From positions 62,001 to 126,000 of the forward strand of contig CALMGM010000009.1 in assembly GCA_937863685.1 (NCBI GenBank): 64,000 nucleotides of DNA. Direction: 5' to 3'. The DNA is from an uncultured bacterium. GTDB taxonomy: Bacteria > Edwardsbacteria > AC1 > EtOH8. Below, piece by piece: positions 8,440 through 17,645 of this stretch (the first letter of the stretch is position 1; every line of letters begins with the position of its first letter). The position numbers were made by a program, and so were the translations under genes. A model generated the notes under the pieces. That model was not told the DNA's origin, did no database searches, and worked only from the letters and a program-made list of their open reading frames with translations.

Positions 8440-10134
8440 TCAATCCGCCGCGGTCTCCACAATGGCCGCCTCCAGCGTGGTCAGCCCCCGTCTGGCCTTA
8501 TCCAGCGCATCCTCGCGCAAAGATTTCATTCCCAGCTTGATGGCCATCTCCCTGATCTCGTCGGTGGAGGCCCGGGATACTATCAGCCGCCTGATCTCCG
8601 GCCCCACCGTCATTATTTCGAACACGCCCACCCGGCCCTTGTATCCGGTGTTGTTGCACTCCAGGCAACCCTTGCCCTTGAACAGTTCCACTCCCTGGAA
8701 GCTGGCGGGATCGACCCCCATCTTGAGCAACTCCTCGGAAGATACTTTATCCGGCTCCTTGCATTTGGGACATATCCGCCTGACCAGGCGCTGGGCCTCG
8801 ATCAGGTTCACCGTGGCGGCTATCAGGAAGGGCGGGATCTCCATGTCCAGAAGTCGGTTCAGGGAGCTGGGAGCGTCGTTGGTATGCAGGGTGGACAGCA
8901 CCAGGTGGCCGGTCATGGCCGCGGTCATGCCGATCTCGCCGGTCTCCCGGTCCCGGATCTCCCCCACCAGCACGATGTTGGGGTCCTGCCGCAAAAAGGC
9001 CTTGAGGGCCTTGGCGAAGGTATATCCGATCTCCGGCCAGACGTTGACCTGGTTGATCCCCATGATATCGTATTCCACCGGATCCTCGGCGGTGACGATG
9101 TTGACGCCGGGTTTGTTCAGCCGGGAGATGCCGGAATAGAGGGTCCGGGTCTTTCCCGAACCGGTGGGGCCGGTGACCAGTATCATCCCGGTGGGCCGGG
9201 CCAGGGCTTTGAGAAAATCGTCCAGGGCCTTGCCCTCGATGCCCAGCTGGGTCAGGTCGCCGCCCAGGCTGCTCTGCTCCAGCACCCGGATGACGATCTT
9301 CTCCCCGTACTTGATGGGCATGGTGGAGACCCGCAGGTCCACCGTCCGGTCGATGAGTTTGATGGAAAATCTTCCGTCCTGCGGCAGGCGCCGCTCGGTA
9401 AGGTTGAGCTTGGAGAGCACTTTGATGCGCGAGGCCAGGGCCGCCGCTATCCGGCGGGGCGGAGACATGGTCTCCTGCAGCACCCCGTCGATGCGGTAGC
9501 GCACCCGCAGCACTTTTTCGTAGGGTTCGATGTGGATGTCGGAGGCCCCGCGTTTGATGGCGTCGATGACGATGCTGTTGACCAGCTTCACCACCGGGGT
9601 GGATTCGATCTCGGCCTGGCTGGCCACCTCCTCCACGTCCTTGTCCACCAGCTCCATGTCCTCGGCGGCGATCTCCTGCTCCACCGATTTCAGGGCCTCG
9701 GCCCGGGTGGTGCTGCCGTAATACTTGTCCAGGGCCTTCTCCAGCGAGGTCTCGGCGCACACCACCGGCTTGACCTCCATCCCGGTAAGAAAGGCGATGT
9801 TCTCCATGGTGAAGACATCGGCGGCGTTGGACATGGCCAAAAACAGGATCCGGCCGGTCCGCTTGATCGGCATCACCTGGAATTTCTGGGCTATCTCCGG
9901 GGGGATCAGTTTCAAGACCTGGGGATCCAGTTCGGCGGTGGAAAGATTCACCGTGGGAAGGTTGAGCTGCTTGCCCAAAAATTGGGTGATGGAATCCTCG
10001 GTCATAAAACCGAGTTTTATCAGGCTGGAGCCCAGCTTGGCCCCGGAGCTCTTCTGCTCGGCCAGGGCCTTGTCCAGCTGATCTTTGGTTATCAGCCCGG
10101 ACTGCACCAGCATGTCGCCTAATTTCAAACCCAT
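8440..10134 (-). CDS. pilB: PilB/GspE-family pilus assembly ATPase, paralog 3
   Basis: 564 residues from the ATG at 10134, chosen over an in-frame start 45 bases upstream because GAGGGAG lies 6-8 bases before it and the protein then begins MGLKLGDML exactly like paralog 2. Tandem MshEN motifs start KLG at 4-6 and KLG at 33-35, with the same five-residue spacer. Walker A is GPTGSGKTRT (Lys328; an Arg replaces the usual Thr two residues later). GEIRDRETGE and HTNDAPSS boxes follow, and a full tetracysteine motif (Cys455, Cys458, Cys490, Cys493). It is separated from the other two paralogs by the 4.3 kb metalloprotease gene and has its own strong promoter. Which pilus or secretion machine each paralog serves cannot be told from sequence. 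Confidence 0.92.
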   Translation of the reverse strand: MGLKLGDMLVQSGLITKDQLDKALAEQKSSGAKLGSSLIKLGFMTEDSITQFLGKQLNLPTVNLSTAELDPQVLKLIPPEIAQKFQVMPIKRTGRILFLAMSNAADVFTMENIAFLTGMEVKPVVCAETSLEKALDKYYGSTTRAEALKSVEQEIAAEDMELVDKDVEEVASQAEIESTPVVKLVNSIVIDAIKRGASDIHIEPYEKVLRVRYRIDGVLQETMSPPRRIAAALASRIKVLSKLNLTERRLPQDGRFSIKLIDRTVDLRVSTMPIKYGEKIVIRVLEQSSLGGDLTQLGIEGKALDDFLKALARPTGMILVTGPTGSGKTRTLYSGISRLNKPGVNIVTAEDPVEYDIMGINQVNVWPEIGYTFAKALKAFLRQDPNIVLVGEIRDRETGEIGMTAAMTGHLVLSTLHTNDAPSSLNRLLDMEIPPFLIAATVNLIEAQRLVRRICPKCKEPDKVSSEELLKMGVDPASFQGVELFKGKGCLECNNTGYKGRVGVFEIMTVGPEIRRLIVSRASTDEIREMAIKLGMKSLREDALDKARRGLTTLEAAIVETAAD

Positions 10135-10156
10135 AGCATCTCCCTCAATTTGAAAT

Positions 10157-10186
10157 ACTATAGCATATGCAAGTTGCAAATGTCAA
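10157..10186 (-). promoter_or_regulatory. Sigma-70-type promoter for PilB paralog 3
   Basis: On the minus strand a perfect -35 TTGACA (10181-10186) is followed after 18 bases by TATAGT (10157-10162). The start codon is 23 bases further on, with a good ribosome binding site between. This indicates that paralog 3 can be transcribed separately from the comEA-like gene upstream. Confidence 0.7.
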
Positions 10187-10213
10187 GCAATTTGTCTTTT
10201 AACATGATGTCCC

Positions 10214-10639
10214 TTAATGGTCTACAAATACATGCTCCCGGAGGCGGTTGAATTTTTTATGACCGATGCCCTTGACCTTCATCAGGTCCTCAACCTGGCG
10301 GAATCCCCCGGAATTCTGCCGGTAGTCTATTATCCTTTTGGCCATGGCCGGCCCGATGCTGGGAAGCCTCTCCAGGTCCCGGCTCCCGGCCTGATTGATG
10401 TCGATCCTGCCGGCCAGGATCTTCTTGGCCGGATAACGACCGCTGTCCCGGACCTCTGCCTGATCCGGAACGGCCGGGACCCCGGCAGCCTGCGGCTCCG
10501 GAAGCCGGAGCCCGCCGTATTTGAGCTCCGGGGCAAAGGTCGGATGACTCTTCTTGTAGAGCAGCACCGCATTGCCCAGAGCCAGGGCCGCTATGAAGAA
10601 TATTATGACCTTTTTTTCGTCGGGGGTCAGACCAAACAT
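10214..10639 (-). CDS. ComEA-like membrane-anchored helix-hairpin-helix protein
   Basis: 141 residues. A single membrane segment (VIIFFIAALALGNAVLLY, about 11-28) is followed by a Pro/Ala-rich linker and a ComEA-type double HhH domain from RIDINQAGSRDLERLP (78-93) with IGPAMAKRI and a second hairpin VKGIGHKKF (122-130). ComEA proteins bind double-stranded DNA in the periplasm during natural transformation, together with type IV pili. Its location between sprA and a PilB gene fits a competence or pilus role. It ends 79 bases before the PilB paralog 3 start and begins 18 bases after the sprA stop, so it may be transcribed with sprA. No comEC is visible in the window. Confidence 0.85.
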   Translation of the reverse strand: MFGLTPDEKKVIIFFIAALALGNAVLLYKKSHPTFAPELKYGGLRLPEPQAAGVPAVPDQAEVRDSGRYPAKKILAGRIDINQAGSRDLERLPSIGPAMAKRIIDYRQNSGGFRQVEDLMKVKGIGHKKFNRLREHVFVDH

Positions 10640-10657
10640 TTTCCGTTCCCCCAGGGT

Positions 10658-13600
10658 TTAAAATTTTATCTCCACCGCCGCGTTGAAGGCGGTCCGGGTG
10701 CGGTTGTTGCTCTTGGCAAGCTTGTCATCGGTGAAGCTGTAGTCCAGGGTGGCCGACCCGGTTATGCTCCTGGTGAAATTGTATCTGGCGCTGGGAGAGA
10801 TGGAGAACTCGTGCACCAGTGAGGTGTAGCCCAGGTCCGTAATCTTGTCATAGGCGGTCTCGGTGATCAACTGCCGGAGGGCGGCCAGCTCGCCGTCCGG
10901 GATGGCGTTCCGGTTGCCGATGATGGAATAGCCGAGCTGAGACTGCAGGCTGAGCTCGCTGTTGAATTTTATCCGCTTCTTGCCCAGCTTCCACAGATTG
11001 AGCTTGAACCCCTTGGGGGCGCTGAAGGAGTAGGACAGCGAGCTGCTGGCCTTGAAGCTCTGGGTGTAGGTATCCCGGCCCTGGCCGGCCACGTCGTCGT
11101 TCTTCTGGCTGCTGTAATCGAAGCCCAGGCTGGTGGCGACATTTTTCTTCCAGCGGTTGGACAGCGACAACAGGGGGCTGAAATTGTTCTTGGTGGAGAT
11201 CCGGACCAGGGCCTTTTGATTCTCCCAGGTCTTGTCGATGGTCCGGCTGTAGGAGGATGTCAAATTGGCGCTGCTCACGGCCTTTTTCCACAGCGACCAT
11301 CTCTCCAGCCCGGCCAGGGTGGCACTCAGCTGGGGCCAGGTGACGCTGCGGCTGGAGTTCATGGCATCACCCACTATGGTGGTGTCGTCGCTGCGGCGGA
11401 ACGACAGGTTCAGCGACAGCTTCATCAGGTCCAGGCTGGTGCTCAGGGAATAGGAGTTGCGGATGGTGCTTCGGTCCTGGTTGGCCTGGAAATACCGGGG
11501 GATATCGGGGACCTCTTGCTTCAGCCCCAGCTGGTAGAGCAGGCCGGGACGCCTCATCAGCAGATTCGAGGCCTGGCTGGAAAGGTCCCGGCTGTATGAG
11601 GCCTGTATACCGCCCAGCCGGTTGAAGAGATAATCCAGCTTGGCCACCAGCCAGCGGGGGCTGCCCGTTTCGGCTGAATCATCCTTGGCCTTGTTGCGCA
11701 GGCCGGTGACCCTGGCCATCCATTTGCCGACATCCAGATTGCCGTTAAGGGAAAGGGCGTTGGAATTGCTGACATTCAGCAGGTGGAAGGTGTCCACCAG
11801 GTTGGGTTTGGCCGCCAGGCTGTGCCCTTCGCCGTACTGGGTGGAAAAGGCCAGGCTGGGCTTGACCACCTTAAGCCAGTTGATAGTGGTGCTGTAGTTG
11901 ATCCTCTGGGAGCGCGAGACCTCGGAGCCCAGATCCAGCCTCCTGGCCCATTCCCCCTGGAAGAACCGGTCCCTGAGGTTGCGCCTGGTATCGATAGAAT
12001 AGCTCAGGGAATTCATCAGCTGCCAGGAGAGCTGCCCCTGGCCGATCCGGGTGTCGCCGCTGCCGGTGTTGTTCTCCACCCCGGTCAGCTTGTCCCAATA
12101 CCAGTGCCGCGTCTGACTGCGGGACCAGCCCAGGCCAAAAGAGCTGGGCAGATAATAGAACTCCAGGCCGGGCCAGGTTTTTAAGGTCCTTTTCCCGGCG
12201 GAGACCCAGCTATAGCCCAGGCTCAAATTGGTGGTGGTGGTGCTGTCCGAAGAGGTCCGGCTGTCGGATATTCTTCTGTTCCAGCTGGCCTGGGGCGACA
12301 GCCGGTCGATGGTCAGGTTGGTCAGCCACCACTGGGAGATCTTTTTGCTCAGGGAGGCATTCAGCCCCAAGTTCTGGCTGGATGACATCTGGGCCCGGCT
12401 CTCCTCCTCGGAAAGCCTGATATCGTCGCCGCCGTACTCATTGTACTGCTGGGCTTCGCCGTATTGAAATCCGACGGGCAGGGCCAGCCCCAGCCGCTCC
12501 AGATAGAGTTTGTGGGTGTTGAATGTGCCGTTCAGGCTGTAGCTGATGTCCTTAACCCCGGAGCCGGTGCCGCTGGAGTTTATCCCGTACCAGTGGCTCC
12601 CGGTCTTGTTATAGGCCGCATTGAGAGAGAGCAGATCGGCAAAATTCACCGCCATGCTGGTGGCTATGGCGGTGCCCCGGTCCCGGCGGACGTCGTCCAG
12701 CCGCAGTTCGTCGAACCACACCTCGTCGCTGAGGACCCTGGCGGTGTCGTCGTTGAAGACGCACAGGGCGATCCGGGTCAGGTTCAGCAGGCTGGGGTTG
12801 CCTTTTAACGCGTAGCCGCCGCTGGTCCTGATCTTGTCGGTGGTGTCGGCCGGAAAAGGCAGTTTCTTCAGGTCGCTGAACTTCTGGATATCCAGGGAGA
12901 GCTCCTGCCATCCGGAAGACAGGGACTGCCGGAATTGATAATAGCTGTTGGTGTCGTTGCCGATCAGCCGCAGGGCGACCGATTTTTTAACAAAATCGGC
13001 GGGATTGCCGTGGACCCATATCTTAAGGGTTTTGTACCCGGCGTAGTTGTTCTCCCCCCCCCGCAGGATCTTCCTGGCGCTGACATAATGCCCGGAGCGC
13101 AGGCTGTCGATGTTGAAAACCAGGCTCTGCTCGAACTCCACCCGTCCCTGGTCGTCCTTCTGCTCGGTATTGGGGGGGATGATGTAATCGGGGTCATCCC
13201 GGTTATTTTTCACCTCGATGTTGAATTTTTCCGTGGTGTCGACGCTGTTCAAAGTATCGGACGTGAACACTCCCTGTTCCTGCCAGCGGTTGCCGCTGAC
13301 CTCGATCATGGCTATCTGAAAAGAGGCGATGGCCGGACAGCTGTCCACCCAGATCCGGGCATACTGAATGGAGGTCCAGCCCAGCGGCGGGCCCACCGGC
13401 TTGGCCGAGTCCAGCAGGGCCGACAACTGATACCAGCCGTAAATATTGGAATCGCATTCAGAGAGATCGAACCGGAAGGTGTAATAATTATTGCCCATCT
13501 GGGGGGCCGCGCTGCTGTCCAGGCCGTTCATCTTCAGGTCCTCGGTATCGTAATAGCCGTTGCCCTCGGTCCCGTTTATTTTCCGGTAATTCGGTGTGCT

Positions 13601-16330
13601 GATATCGACATAATAATCGTCGTTGCCGTCGTCCCCCGCCTTGTTCAGGCTGTCAACGCCGGCCGTCCCGTCCAGACCGATGTCGGTGGCATCGGCATAG
13701 ACCGGTTCCCGGTTCAGGTTCAGCGGCTCGCAATCTATCTTATAGTTCCTGGGATGGAAACCGCTTTTTGTCCACCATACCTGGTCCTCGTCGATGTTCC
13801 GGCCGATGTCGATATGGACTATGCCCTTCCCGTTTTTCCCCTTTATCCACAGGTTCAGCAGTTTGCTCTGGCTGAGGTCCAGACCGGTCTTGCTCACCAG
13901 CTGGGTGATGCCGGCCCATGAATTCATGGTGTCCTGGTGCCCGGCCTCATATTTTAAAAGCAATGTATTGATGGTCTCGTTCTGCTGGGTCTCGTCGGTG
14001 ATGGCCGGGTTGATCTCCTTCATGAGGACCTGCTTGGTCGGGTTGTACCAGTAAAATGTCTTGGCCAGCAAGGTATCGGCCCTGATCAGCGAGGTGTCGG
14101 CAAGTTTGGCCGGCGGCACGCTGGAGCGCACCCAGGCCGAACGGCTCAGGTTGAGTTCGTCGGACATCTTGCTGCCGTCCATATCGTCGATGTACACCTG
14201 CCCCTTGGTGTTGGGGTTGGGGAAATTCCCGGCGATCTCCCCGGCCAGCTTGAAATTTGACGGGGCCTCGGTCTCCACCAGCGGGATGGCGTTGGTCCAG
14301 TTGGTCAGGAAATCGGGTGCGGCCTGGTAGCTTCCGTCCAGTCCGGCCACGATGATCCGGCGGGGCTCCTCGCCCAGCCGGGGTTTCTCGTCCGGGGTCT
14401 GCTCGCTGCGGTACAGCCAGGTGCCTCCCAGCTGGGCGTTCTCCCCGAACTTATAGATGCCCCTCATCCCCACCAGGGTCTTGGAACCCAGGGCGAAGGA
14501 CGGCAGATACTGGTAATCTATATTGAGGGCGGCATTGCTGTTCTGCAGTTCGTTCTTGATCCGTTCGTTGAAGGTGACGGTCCCCATCTCGTAATCCACC
14601 GAATATTCGCTGCTGGAGACCGGAGCCCCGTTCAGGGTGACGCTGACCGAGCCCTCCAGCAGGCGGCCGGGGGCATTGAGGGAATACACCGCCACGGTGG
14701 ATTTGTAGGTGACGATGAAGCGGTATTTCGGGATATAACTGTCCAGATTCTTGACCTGGTAGATCTCCGGGCAGATTGCCGGCAGACTATCGTATAGAAA
14801 TGGCTGTCCATTCTCCTTAAGAAAGAAAAAATATCCCTCCTCCTGGTTGATGTAATTGTCATAGAGTACCCCGTTGTTCTCCAGGCCCAGGATCTCCAGG
14901 AATTTCTTCTGGCTGGCCGAATCGTAATCGACATATTCGCTGTTCTTATAATACTGCAGCTTGATGGCCAGGGTGGAGAAATCAATTCCCCTCCCTTGCA
15001 GGGAATAATAATTCCTCCTTTCATAATTCCAGCAATAACCGTTAATGGTATCGGCCGGCTGGCAATTGGGAGGCTTGACCAGCATCAGGGTGCGGGAACT
15101 GTCAAAATCCGTTTTGCTGGGATAATAGACCCCGTTCTTGGTGAGATATGTCACTCCCAACTCCGATTGATCATAAAGACCGTTGGTCAGTATGATCCGG
15201 CCGGTGGAAGCGTCGTCCAGGATGAAATCGGTGATCTCGGTCTTGATATCCATCATCACCGGGCCATACATGGTGTCCCGGGCGAAGCCCCTGAAATCCC
15301 TCCAGCTCCGGTCGATCAGATAATGGCTGGTGGCGTTGGTGCTGGTGAAATCGTTCCTGACAAAGACCTTGATGGCCGCAATGGCATCGCCCTCGGGCAA
15401 TCCGCCGGGGATGATCTCGAAAACCGTGTGCAGCAGGTAGTCTTTTTCGGAAAAAGCGACTGAATCCTTCCGGTTGGAACCGGAGAAGGTGCTGGTCTGG
15501 CTCTGACCCTCGTCCTTGCTGGCGATGGCCGTCAGCTCGAAGCCCCCCAGCCGGGCCACCCCCTTCAGCCCGAACAGCCCCTTATGGACGGTGGTCAGGC
15601 CCCCGGCCAAAGAGGAACCGTTCAGGGAAAATTCGGTGTCCCCGGCCTCCAGGCTCTGCAGGATCTCGTCCTCCTTGCCTTCGTACCGCAAACGCACCTT
15701 GCTGCGCTTGTCCAGCTCGGCCTCGCTGTCGTAATCGATCAGCACATGCACCCGGTCCCCGATCACCCCCTCCAGATTTATCCTCTGCTCCTGTTTGATG
15801 TTGATCTTGTTGTCGTCGGCGGTGCTGCCGGCATCCAGATCCCGGCCGATCTGGCTATAGGAGGTGCGGTCGAAACCGGCGGTTATCTTCTGGTTGCCGT
15901 TGACCTTGATCTGGGCTCCCGAGCCCAGGACCTTGCCCAGCCCCGGAATGGGTATCTGGATGTCCGGGATCAGCCCCTCACCGGTCCTCTCCTGGGCCGG
16001 CTTGGACAGAAAATCATAATTGTTCCTGGTCCAGACGCTGTCGGTTCCCTTAAGACGGAGTTTTTCCAGATAGGAGCTCAGGCTGTAATAACTGGTGCTG
16101 GACAACTGCTGCTGCACCGACTGCTGTTCGATCATCAATCCCAGACGGTAATCTATGCTGTAGCTGTTGCCCTGGATATTTTTCCGGAAGTTTTGGGCAT
16201 TGTACTGGGCCGCCATTTCCTCCAACGGCCCGAACTCCTGGGCCCGGGCCTCCCCGGCTATTGCCAGGACCAGCACCGCCAGGACGGCGGCCAGATACAG
16301 CGGATATATTTTGGGTTCTCTGCCAAGCAT
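10658..16330 (-). CDS. sprA: T9SS outer-membrane translocon protein SprA/Sov-like
   Basis: 1890 residues. A signal peptide (LYLAAVLAVLVLAIAGEARA, about 12-31) precedes a mature protein starting QEFGPLEEM. Family signatures include PIPGLGKVLGSGAQIKVNG, RDLDAGSTADDNKINIKQEQ, IGDRVHVLIDYDSEAELD and the region FPNPNTKGQVYIDDMDGSK. The second half is rich in alternating Ser/Tyr/Leu strands typical of a very large beta barrel, and the chain ends in an aromatic-type residue (EIKF). SprA is the large outer-membrane pore that releases T9SS substrates. The protein is shorter than the roughly 2,400-2,500 residues of Flavobacterium and Porphyromonas homologs. It is divergent from lptF across an 82-base gap. 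Confidence 0.88.
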   Translation of the reverse strand: MLGREPKIYPLYLAAVLAVLVLAIAGEARAQEFGPLEEMAAQYNAQNFRKNIQGNSYSIDYRLGLMIEQQSVQQQLSSTSYYSLSSYLEKLRLKGTDSVWTRNNYDFLSKPAQERTGEGLIPDIQIPIPGLGKVLGSGAQIKVNGNQKITAGFDRTSYSQIGRDLDAGSTADDNKINIKQEQRINLEGVIGDRVHVLIDYDSEAELDKRSKVRLRYEGKEDEILQSLEAGDTEFSLNGSSLAGGLTTVHKGLFGLKGVARLGGFELTAIASKDEGQSQTSTFSGSNRKDSVAFSEKDYLLHTVFEIIPGGLPEGDAIAAIKVFVRNDFTSTNATSHYLIDRSWRDFRGFARDTMYGPVMMDIKTEITDFILDDASTGRIILTNGLYDQSELGVTYLTKNGVYYPSKTDFDSSRTLMLVKPPNCQPADTINGYCWNYERRNYYSLQGRGIDFSTLAIKLQYYKNSEYVDYDSASQKKFLEILGLENNGVLYDNYINQEEGYFFFLKENGQPFLYDSLPAICPEIYQVKNLDSYIPKYRFIVTYKSTVAVYSLNAPGRLLEGSVSVTLNGAPVSSSEYSVDYEMGTVTFNERIKNELQNSNAALNIDYQYLPSFALGSKTLVGMRGIYKFGENAQLGGTWLYRSEQTPDEKPRLGEEPRRIIVAGLDGSYQAAPDFLTNWTNAIPLVETEAPSNFKLAGEIAGNFPNPNTKGQVYIDDMDGSKMSDELNLSRSAWVRSSVPPAKLADTSLIRADTLLAKTFYWYNPTKQVLMKEINPAITDETQQNETINTLLLKYEAGHQDTMNSWAGITQLVSKTGLDLSQSKLLNLWIKGKNGKGIVHIDIGRNIDEDQVWWTKSGFHPRNYKIDCEPLNLNREPVYADATDIGLDGTAGVDSLNKAGDDGNDDYYVDISTPNYRKINGTEGNGYYDTEDLKMNGLDSSAAPQMGNNYYTFRFDLSECDSNIYGWYQLSALLDSAKPVGPPLGWTSIQYARIWVDSCPAIASFQIAMIEVSGNRWQEQGVFTSDTLNSVDTTEKFNIEVKNNRDDPDYIIPPNTEQKDDQGRVEFEQSLVFNIDSLRSGHYVSARKILRGGENNYAGYKTLKIWVHGNPADFVKKSVALRLIGNDTNSYYQFRQSLSSGWQELSLDIQKFSDLKKLPFPADTTDKIRTSGGYALKGNPSLLNLTRIALCVFNDDTARVLSDEVWFDELRLDDVRRDRGTAIATSMAVNFADLLSLNAAYNKTGSHWYGINSSGTGSGVKDISYSLNGTFNTHKLYLERLGLALPVGFQYGEAQQYNEYGGDDIRLSEEESRAQMSSSQNLGLNASLSKKISQWWLTNLTIDRLSPQASWNRRISDSRTSSDSTTTTNLSLGYSWVSAGKRTLKTWPGLEFYYLPSSFGLGWSRSQTRHWYWDKLTGVENNTGSGDTRIGQGQLSWQLMNSLSYSIDTRRNLRDRFFQGEWARRLDLGSEVSRSQRINYSTTINWLKVVKPSLAFSTQYGEGHSLAAKPNLVDTFHLLNVSNSNALSLNGNLDVGKWMARVTGLRNKAKDDSAETGSPRWLVAKLDYLFNRLGGIQASYSRDLSSQASNLLMRRPGLLYQLGLKQEVPDIPRYFQANQDRSTIRNSYSLSTSLDLMKLSLNLSFRRSDDTTIVGDAMNSSRSVTWPQLSATLAGLERWSLWKKAVSSANLTSSYSRTIDKTWENQKALVRISTKNNFSPLLSLSNRWKKNVATSLGFDYSSQKNDDVAGQGRDTYTQSFKASSSLSYSFSAPKGFKLNLWKLGKKRIKFNSELSLQSQLGYSIIGNRNAIPDGELAALRQLITETAYDKITDLGYTSLVHEFSISPSARYNFTRSITGSATLDYSFTDDKLAKSNNRTRTAFNAAVEIKF

Positions 16331-16375
16331 ATCGTTAGTTTATCACAGCTTATATTTCAACTTCAATAAAAATTC

Positions 16376-16402
16376 TTGCATTTTATGCAAATACGGTATA
16401 AC
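16376..16402 (+). promoter_or_regulatory. Possible lptF promoter overlapped by a perfect palindrome
   Basis: In the 82-base divergent gap, TTGCAT (16376-16381) and TATAAC (16397-16402) are spaced 15 bases apart, close but short for a sigma-70 promoter. The -35 forms half of a perfect dyad, TTGCATTTTATGCAA (16376-16390), which could be an operator. The lptF ATG follows the -10 by only 10 bases, so the transcript would be nearly leaderless. The sprA gene, reading the other way, would share this control region. Confidence 0.4.
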
Positions 16403-16412
16403 ATTACATGCT

Positions 16413-17645
16413 ATGAAGATAATCGACCGGCATCTGATCAGGGGATTGGCCCTGCCTTTCGTCCTGTCGCTCAGCGTCCTGACCTTCGTTCTGCTGATGG
16501 ACCGGCTGTTCGAGCTGATCAATATGATCATCCAGAAGAAGGTGCCGGTGCTGACGGTCAGCAAGGTCTTTTTCCTGAGCCTGCCATACATGCTGACCAT
16601 GACCATCCCCATGGCGGTGCTGGTGGCGGTGATCATGAATTACGGACGGCTGTCCCAGGACAACGAACTGACGGCCCTCAAGTCCAGCGGGGTCCCCTTC
16701 ATCCGGCTGCTGGCGGCCCCCCTGCTGGCCGGGATCATCCTGACCGTCGGGCTGTTCTTTTTCAACGACCGCCTGATGCCCGAAACCAACCACCGGGTGA
16801 AGAACCTGCTGATGGACATCTCCGAGACCAAGCCCACCCTCCAGCTCAAGGAGAACATCTTTATCACCGATTTCACCGGCTACAACATCCTTATCCGGCG
16901 GATCGATCCCAAGACCTCGGAACTGGGCAACGTCACCATCTATGAACAAAAGGACAACTCCCAGCCCCGGACCATCCTGGCCTCCAAGGGCCATCTGCTG
17001 GTCTCCCCCCAGGCCGCCTCGCTCAAACTGGAGCTGAGCGACGGAGAGATACACCAGATGGACCCCGAGGACAAGACCCGTTACCACCGCATGAGCTTTA
17101 AAAAACACATCATCTACCTGCCGATGGATCCCCAGATCCAGCATCAGGTGCGGACCTACCGCAGCGACCGGGAGATGTCTTCGGGCATGATGCGACAGGC
17201 CATCGCCGCTATCCGGAACGAGCTGCGTCCTCTGCAGGCCCAGCTGGCCGACAGTTCCCGCCTCCCGCCTCCCCGTTTTAGCCAGCTGTCATCGGAGGTC
17301 CATAATCGGATATCTGAGATCCGTCGTTACCAGGTGGAGATCCAAAAGAAAATGGCCATTCCGGCGGCCTGCCTGGTGTTCATCCTGATCGGGGCCCCTC
17401 TGGGGGTCATCACCCGCAAAGGCAACCTGGGGGTCAGCTTCGGGCTGTCGCTGGGATTTTTCATCCTATATTATGTGGCCCTGATCGGCGGCGAGGAATT
17501 GGCCGACCGGCAGATCCTCTCCCCGGTGCTGGCCATGTGGGCCGCCAACATTGTGCTGGGGGGTTGCGGCCTGGTCCTGTTGTTCTGGAAGAATTATGAA
17601 TTAAGTTTTAAAAAGAACCGCTATGCCGATAAAAATATTGGATAA
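16413..17645 (+). CDS. lptF: LPS export ABC transporter permease LptF-like
   Basis: 410 residues from the ATG at 16413, chosen because the upstream extension lies in sprA antisense sequence and family homology begins MKIIDRHLIRGLALPF. Family layout is clear: three N-terminal membrane segments (FVLSLSVLTFVLLMDRLFEL, the IPMAVLVAVIMNYG region, LLAGIILTVGLFFFND), a periplasmic beta-jellyroll (about 120-290) and three C-terminal segments. Motifs such as NELTALKSSGVPFIRL and LVFILIGAPLGVITRKGNLG are typical of YjgP/YjgQ permeases. With LptG and LptB it would extract LPS from the inner membrane. It overlaps lptG by 23 bases. No lptB, lptC or lptA is visible here. Confidence 0.9.
   Translation: MKIIDRHLIRGLALPFVLSLSVLTFVLLMDRLFELINMIIQKKVPVLTVSKVFFLSLPYMLTMTIPMAVLVAVIMNYGRLSQDNELTALKSSGVPFIRLLAAPLLAGIILTVGLFFFNDRLMPETNHRVKNLLMDISETKPTLQLKENIFITDFTGYNILIRRIDPKTSELGNVTIYEQKDNSQPRTILASKGHLLVSPQAASLKLELSDGEIHQMDPEDKTRYHRMSFKKHIIYLPMDPQIQHQVRTYRSDREMSSGMMRQAIAAIRNELRPLQAQLADSSRLPPPRFSQLSSEVHNRISEIRRYQVEIQKKMAIPAACLVFILIGAPLGVITRKGNLGVSFGLSLGFFILYYVALIGGEELADRQILSPVLAMWAANIVLGGCGLVLLFWKNYELSFKKNRYADKNIG

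Noticed and set aside
12935-13921. Plus-strand frame of 328 codons inside sprA
   Set aside because: Antisense to the SprA coding frame with no recognisable motif; composition typical of a shadow frame.
16167-16412. 82-codon N-terminal extension of LptF
   Set aside because: It runs through sprA antisense sequence, and family similarity starts at the ATG at 16413.
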